A DNA stretch of 64,000 nucleotides from Oscillospiraceae bacterium. GTDB taxonomy: Bacteria > Bacillota > Clostridia > Oscillospirales > Oscillospiraceae. Positions 59,578 to 64,000 of this stretch are shown piece by piece. How positions within the stretch are numbered: position 1 is the stretch's first letter; every line of letters starts with the position of its first letter. The position numbers and the translations under genes are program-made. The DNA lies in contig JAGASJ010000087.1 in assembly GCA_017621795.1 (NCBI GenBank), forward strand, positions 1 through 64,000, given 5' to 3'. The notes under the pieces are model-generated. The model made no database searches. It worked only from the letters and a program-made list of their open reading frames with translations, and was not told the origin of the DNA.

Positions 59578-60138
59578 TTAGTAACAATCCCTATTTCGCT
59601 TATTCCATTTCAAATCGTATAACCAATTACGCTTAACCCTAACTATATATTCGTCCTCTTTCTTGTATTCCTCATAAAAGGACTCTCTAAAATAAGGCGT
59701 TGGACGATATGTGCCCTTTTTGATACATTCACTCAAAGGAAAGAAACTGCGTTCGTGCTCTATAGCATTTTCATCCTCAAACTGTAAATATTCTTCTGTA
59801 TCACAAATTAGCAAATGTCCCGTATGATTCTCAGAAAATCTTTCGGCAGTGTATATCCTTCCGGTAAAACTTTGTATCTCTCGATTGGAAAGACGTTGAC
59901 AGGAACGAAATAGAACAGGTCTTTCTGGAGGCAAATATATTTTTAATACAAGATCCCACACATCGTAGTAAGCTTTCGTCTTCTCAGCGCCATCAGTCAT
60001 CACCCAGTTACATATAAATGAAACGGACTCCTGTAATAGTGGAATATCTTCGGTCATGAAAGCCACAATGTTCTCTGCTATTTTCCTCTTATTTTTCGAT
60101 CCTATTCTATACAAGAATTCCTTCGCCTCATTTCTCAT
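59578..60138 (-). CDS. Hypothetical protein of the HsdR operon (possible ADP-ribosyltransferase-like fold)
   Basis: 186 residues, soluble. N-terminal helices (1-65) are followed by VLFRSCQRLS (about 96), SFTGRIYTAERFSENH (about 110) and a C-terminal EDEYIVRVKRNW. The spacing Arg, then Ser-Phe-Thr with A-x-F, then an acidic pair before a strand, recalls the R-S-E order of ADP-ribosyltransferases, but this is only pattern matching. Start 60138 has no strong ribosome site, and the gap to hsdR is 35 bases. It lies between hsdR and the RES gene in one transcription unit. Confidence 0.6.
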   Translation of the reverse strand: MRNEAKEFLYRIGSKNKRKIAENIVAFMTEDIPLLQESVSFICNWVMTDGAEKTKAYYDVWDLVLKIYLPPERPVLFRSCQRLSNREIQSFTGRIYTAERFSENHTGHLLICDTEEYLQFEDENAIEHERSFFPLSECIKKGTYRPTPYFRESFYEEYKKEDEYIVRVKRNWLYDLKWNKRNRDCY

Positions 60139-60173
60139 TCTTTTGTAAGAACATACTTTTTCAAGAAAAAATA

Positions 60174-63100
60174 TTAATACTCATTATCCGTCCACATTTC
60201 ACACTGGCTGATAACAGTCTCAATGGCATCTTCATACTGTTCCGGCGGATAATCGTACTTCTTTAGCAGACGCTTAACCATCTTGCGCATCTTGGCACGT
60301 GCGGTCTCTTTCTTCTGCCAGTCAATCGTCCTGTTTTTACGAAGCAACTCGGTAAGCTCCTGAGTCATTTGCACAAGCACATCATTTTTGTAAAAATCTT
60401 TAATTGCTTGTGGCTTCGTCAAAGCATCGTAAAACGCAAGTTCTTCCTGTGTTAATCCTAGATCTTCGCCAGCTTTGTGAGCCTTTGCAATTTCCTCTGC
60501 TGCTGCCAAAAGTTCCTTAATGACTTCATCGTTGCTGATATGCCCATTGTAGTAAGCGTTCATAATACGGGCAATCATTTCCGAGAACTTTTGTGATTGT
60601 ACAACATTGGTTCGCTTATACAGGGAAACCTGTTCAGCAAGTAATTTCTTCAAAATCTCCACAGCAATATTCTTTTGTTTCATCTTGGAGATTTCTTCAA
60701 GAACATTGGCATCAAACAACGAGAAATGCTCACCCATCTTTCGACTGTCGAACAGGCTGATAACGCCTTCACTCTGGACACTTGCCTTCAACAGTTCATT
60801 GATTTGTGCATTGATCTCTGTGAGGGACATAGGCTTTCCGCCGTTGCCGCCATAAGTAAGCTTTATAACGGTAGATCTCACCGCCTCAAAATAGGCAGCT
60901 TCTCGGCGTTCCTTATCCGTAGTCATACTGGAACAGAGCGACATTGCCTGCCGCATCAGCATCGATTCTTTAAGGTACAAATCCTTTCGATCCTGCGCTT
61001 GCGCATCCAGCACAAAGTTTGCACCGTCCGTAATAGCTTGTGCCATTTCAAGTGCAGAGCCTTTGATAAACCCGCTGTAATCGAAACCGTGGAATAAATC
61101 ACGGCATACCTGCAGTTTTTCCTGGAACTTGGGATATGCTGTCTTTGCAATATCCATATCACCGTATTTAGAACGGTCACGGGCGGTATACTCGTTCATT
61201 GCCGCTTTAAGTGCAGATGCAATGCCTACATAGTCAACGACAAGACCGCCTTCTTTGTCACCAAACACACGATTCACACGGGCAATTGCCTGCATCAAAT
61301 TATATCCGTGCATAGGCTTGTACACATACATCGTAGCCATTGACGGAACGTCAAAACCGGTGAGCCACATATCGACAACAATAGCGATTTTCATAGGATC
61401 ATTATTGTCCTTGAATTTGCGGGCAAGTTCTTCTTTGTGGCGCTTAGTTCCAATTATTTCTTTCCAGTCCTCTGGATCGTTGTTGCCGCTGGTCATAACG
61501 ACACCCATCTTTTCTTTCCAATCGGGTCTCACCTCTAAAATGCGGCGGTAGATCTTCATTGCAATGGGGCGCGAATAGGCAACGATCATCGCCTTGCCAG
61601 TCAGGAGGTTTGCTCTTCCTGATTCGTAATGCTTGACGATATCATCCACCAGAGAGGTAATGGTAGAATCTGCACCAAGTACACTTTCCATTTGCCCAAG
61701 CATTTTCTTTGATTTTTCAATGGTAGTAGAATCGGCTTGTTGCTCTAATAAATCGTATGTAGAGTCAATAAGTTTCAGCGTATTTTCGTCTAACTTTAAG
61801 TGAACAACGCGGCTTTCGTAGTAAACAGGACGAGTTGCACCATCTTCAACCGCCTGCGTCATATCATAGATATCGATGTATTCACCGAACACCTCACGGG
61901 TATTGCGATCCTTGGACGATACCGGAGTTCCTGTAAAGCCGATAAATGTGGCATTAGGCAAAGCGTCACGAATGATACGAGCATTACCAACAACAATGCG
62001 CGCCTCGGTTTCGCCCTGCGCATTTTCGCTCATAACAACACGCTCATCCATACCGTACTGTCCGCGATGCGCTTCATCAGCCATAACTACGATGTTGCGG
62101 CGGCTAGATAACGGTTCTTCGCTTTCCTCAAACTTAAACATGGTAGTGAAGATAATTCCGTTTGCCTCTCTACCGTCCAACAACTGTTTCAGATGCACCT
62201 TGCTTTCTGCCTGTACCGGTGTTTGCCGCAAGAACGAGGCACATTTAGAAAACTGGGAATAAAGCTGATCATCAAGATCGATTCTGTCGGTCATAACAAC
62301 AATAGTCGGACTATCTAGTGCATCTTGCAGTAAATGGGCATAGAACACCATAGACAGTGATTTGCCACTGCCTTGCGTATGCCAAAACACGCCGCCTTTA
62401 CCATCGGTAACGGTAGCGATTTTCGCACGCTCAACCGCTTTGCGAACAGCAAAGTACTGATGATAGCCTGCTAATATCTTAAATGCTTTTGCCTGTTCCA
62501 CAGAGAAACAAATAAAATTCTTGATAATATCCAGTAGCTGTGCCTTGTCGAACATCCCCTCATAGAAGGTCTGAAAATCTGCGAGGGTTACGGTTTCTGT
62601 TCCGTCTTTGGATTTCCATTCCATAAAACGATCAAGGCCAGAGGTGATCGTGCCTGCTTTGTTTGTAGTCAGATCACTGATTACACAGATGGCGTTGTAA
62701 TTGAAAATAGACGGGATATCCAGCATATAGTTGCGGATCTGATTATACGCATTCTCGGCATTAACCTCATCCTTTGACGGACTTTTCAGTTCGCACAAAA
62801 CCAAGGGTAAACCGTTTATAAACAGAATAATATCAGGACGGCGATTGTTGCCATTTTCTATGTAGGTAAATTGATTTACAACATAAAAACTGTTGTTCTC
62901 AACGTTTTTGTAATCCACAAGGTAAACAAGAGAGTTTCTTTCTTCACCGGACACATAATATTTAACCGGCACACCATTCTGCAGATAGTCCATAAATAGC
63001 ATGTTCTTCTGCAACAGACTACCTGTATCAAAATCACGCAGCTTGGCTATCGCTTCTTGAATGGCATCTAGAGGCAACCCCTTATTCAGTTTCACAAGAC

Positions 63101-63233
63101 TATCCTGAAGGACAGCATCCAGCAGAGGGCTGGAATAATCACGCTCCATATCGGGCGCATAGATGTGGGTATAACCCATCCTCTCGAACAGCTCAATAAT
63201 AGCTTGCTCGTATAATTCTTCTGTGAAGTGCAT
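60174..63233 (-). CDS. hsdR: Type I restriction enzyme, R (HsdR) subunit
   Basis: 1019 residues, full length. N-terminal PD-(D/E)xK nuclease: RRPDIILFINGLPLVLCELKSP split as Asp (about 133) and ELK (about 147). Helicase motor: HTQGSGKS Walker A (about 286), MADEAHRGQYG DEAH box (about 384), GFTGTPV (motif III, about 430) and later AIVVDMWLTGFDVPSM and QAIARVNRVF (motifs V and VI, about 620-650). It translocates DNA and cuts unmodified DNA as part of an HsdRMS complex. No hsdM or hsdS lies in view; they may lie beyond the right edge. GGAGG precedes the ATG. It is in an operon with two possible NAD-targeting proteins. Confidence 0.95.
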   Translation of the reverse strand: MHFTEELYEQAIIELFERMGYTHIYAPDMERDYSSPLLDAVLQDSLVKLNKGLPLDAIQEAIAKLRDFDTGSLLQKNMLFMDYLQNGVPVKYYVSGEERNSLVYLVDYKNVENNSFYVVNQFTYIENGNNRRPDIILFINGLPLVLCELKSPSKDEVNAENAYNQIRNYMLDIPSIFNYNAICVISDLTTNKAGTITSGLDRFMEWKSKDGTETVTLADFQTFYEGMFDKAQLLDIIKNFICFSVEQAKAFKILAGYHQYFAVRKAVERAKIATVTDGKGGVFWHTQGSGKSLSMVFYAHLLQDALDSPTIVVMTDRIDLDDQLYSQFSKCASFLRQTPVQAESKVHLKQLLDGREANGIIFTTMFKFEESEEPLSSRRNIVVMADEAHRGQYGMDERVVMSENAQGETEARIVVGNARIIRDALPNATFIGFTGTPVSSKDRNTREVFGEYIDIYDMTQAVEDGATRPVYYESRVVHLKLDENTLKLIDSTYDLLEQQADSTTIEKSKKMLGQMESVLGADSTITSLVDDIVKHYESGRANLLTGKAMIVAYSRPIAMKIYRRILEVRPDWKEKMGVVMTSGNNDPEDWKEIIGTKRHKEELARKFKDNNDPMKIAIVVDMWLTGFDVPSMATMYVYKPMHGYNLMQAIARVNRVFGDKEGGLVVDYVGIASALKAAMNEYTARDRSKYGDMDIAKTAYPKFQEKLQVCRDLFHGFDYSGFIKGSALEMAQAITDGANFVLDAQAQDRKDLYLKESMLMRQAMSLCSSMTTDKERREAAYFEAVRSTVIKLTYGGNGGKPMSLTEINAQINELLKASVQSEGVISLFDSRKMGEHFSLFDANVLEEISKMKQKNIAVEILKKLLAEQVSLYKRTNVVQSQKFSEMIARIMNAYYNGHISNDEVIKELLAAAEEIAKAHKAGEDLGLTQEELAFYDALTKPQAIKDFYKNDVLVQMTQELTELLRKNRTIDWQKKETARAKMRKMVKRLLKKYDYPPEQYEDAIETVISQCEMWTDNEY

Positions 63234-63256
63234 ATTGGTGCCTCCTATAAAAGGTT

Positions 63257-63808
63257 TTACTTGTTCGTGAGAGTTAACTCATTCCAAATTCTTTTGTGGT
63301 ATTTATGAGCAAACTCGCTCATCGTATTGATATAGTCTTTTTTGCATTCTTTTATATTTTTATCGCCTATAATTGCCATTAGCACCTTCCACAAGGAAGT
63401 ATAGAGCTCGTGAACATCGTTTTCCAATATGCCAGGAAACAAAAACTCCATTTGATGCAGTGAGTGTTCAAATGTGTATACTTTTTTTATGACAATTTTG
63501 AAATCAAGTTCTTCATACTTAAGTTCGTCAAAAAATAGCATACAGTCCTTGCGCATATCTTCTACAGTTTCACTTTTTTGCAAAGCTTTATTGAACGAAA
63601 CACAACGTTCAAATAACTGAAAGACTTCATACCGCTTGTCGAACAATGCAATCTTGTTCTGCTCTTCGGCAATCTTCTTAGGAACTCTTATTGCGTAAAA
63701 TAACGCGAAAGCAGAAATTAAAATTGTAATAATAGTCAATCCTAACTGTACATAATCAATCCAGCTAGGATTTCCTAATTCTTCAATTGCTTTAATTAAT
63801 TCTTCCAT
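63257..63808 (-). CDS. Small membrane protein of the defence-type operon
   Basis: 183 residues. A short N-terminus, one helix (about 21-42, LGLTIITILISAFALFYAI) and a long helical cytoplasmic region with coiled-coil character (50-183). Signal-anchored helical proteins like this often accompany abortive-infection genes, but this family is not recognised (it recalls DUF4760-type proteins). GGAG is 6 bases before the ATG. It lies 12 bases after the TIR-like gene and 23 bases before hsdR. Confidence 0.7.
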   Translation of the reverse strand: MEELIKAIEELGNPSWIDYVQLGLTIITILISAFALFYAIRVPKKIAEEQNKIALFDKRYEVFQLFERCVSFNKALQKSETVEDMRKDCMLFFDELKYEELDFKIVIKKVYTFEHSLHQMEFLFPGILENDVHELYTSLWKVLMAIIGDKNIKECKKDYINTMSEFAHKYHKRIWNELTLTNK

Positions 63809-63820
63809 ACATTCTCCATA

Positions 63821-64000
63821 TTACAATTTTGACAAATCAATGGAATATCCGTTTTTCTGCATTTCCTTTGCAAGCGAAAGTTTGGCGTCTTCTACATTAT
63901 CCTTAAAGGGTATGTATATAAGCCCATGTATATCCGAAGGAGATTCCATATCTTCTGCTTGTGATAATAGAATTGCTACTTTTTCTCGTCCTTTTGAAGC
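63821..64000 (-). CDS. C-terminal end of a TIR-like (PF10137-type) nucleotide-binding protein, partial
   Basis: The last 59 codons of a gene that enters from the right edge. The frame reads ASKGREKVAILLSQ, then SPSDIHGLIYIPFKD, ending AKEMQKNGYSIDLSKL. This matches the end of the predicted nucleotide-binding TIR-like domain (G-R-x-V-x-L-L, E-x-PSDIxGLxYI, and L-x-K-E-L-x-x-x-G-x-x-ID). Such domains degrade NAD+ or bind nucleotides in several anti-phage systems. N-terminal partner domains are not visible. It is the first visible gene of the operon. Confidence 0.75.
   Translation of the reverse strand, partial: ASKGREKVAILLSQAEDMESPSDIHGLIYIPFKDNVEDAKLSLAKEMQKNGYSIDLSKL

Overview
The window reads as chromosomal DNA of a spore-forming, anaerobic gut-type Firmicute, most likely Clostridia/Oscillospirales. 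Evidence: an intact sporulation sigma factor (SigK), clostridial-style secreted repeat proteins, a Firmicute Wzz-kinase/CpsB exopolysaccharide control module, strong AGGAGG ribosome sites and TTGACA/TATAAT promoters. Taxonomy is inferred from gene style only; no 16S gene is present.

Region by region. (1) 1-1000: the truncated end of an IS3-type element, tRNA-Lys, tRNA-Glu, an orphan 5S rRNA and tRNA-Asn, followed by a terminator and an unusual array of miniature hairpins. (2) 1059-13456: mixed accessory genes: a lipoprotein, a GH37 trehalase-like enzyme, a DUF308 membrane protein, a small XRE repressor divergent from a large secreted repeat protein, a membrane-bound LuxR regulator, a run of small hypothetical proteins and lipoproteins, a second divergent XRE locus with twin palindromic operators, and an XRE pseudogene. 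(3) 13585-18152: a second hairpin array and tRNA-Ala(CGC), then an MFS transporter, threonylcarbamoyl-AMP synthase, dephospho-CoA kinase and an M18 aminopeptidase.

(4) 18332-49892: a roughly 31 kb surface-polysaccharide locus, all on the plus strand. It has an initiating sugar-phosphate transferase, five GT4 and one GT2 glycosyltransferases, a radical SAM/SPASM protein, a Wzy-like polymerase, a polysaccharide pyruvyl transferase with its usual ferredoxin-type partner, a Wzx-like flippase, a membrane metallophosphoesterase with a histidine-rich tail, a fused Wzz/tyrosine kinase, a CpsB-type phosphatase and an LCP ligase. Two giant secreted proteins sit inside it; one carries a phosphodiester glycosidase (NAGPA) domain and 137-residue wall-binding-type repeats. 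The likely logic is synthesis, export, wall attachment and remodelling of one polymer.

(5) 50114-56382: a sugar operon with a beta-propeller glycosidase, two SGNH hydrolases, a lyxose/mannose isomerase, a fructokinase-like kinase, L-fucose isomerase and fucose mutarotase. It has no recognisable kinase/aldolase for fuculose and no transporter. (6) 56442-57440: a barstar homologue followed by a lipoprotein carrying a barnase-type RNase on a Pro/Thr stalk. (7) 57568-58242: sigK. (8) 58535-64000: an AT-richer operon on the minus strand that looks like a defence island: the C-terminus of a TIR-like protein, a small membrane protein, HsdR of a type I restriction system, an unknown protein and a RES-domain (NAD+-phosphorylase-type) protein; it continues beyond the window.
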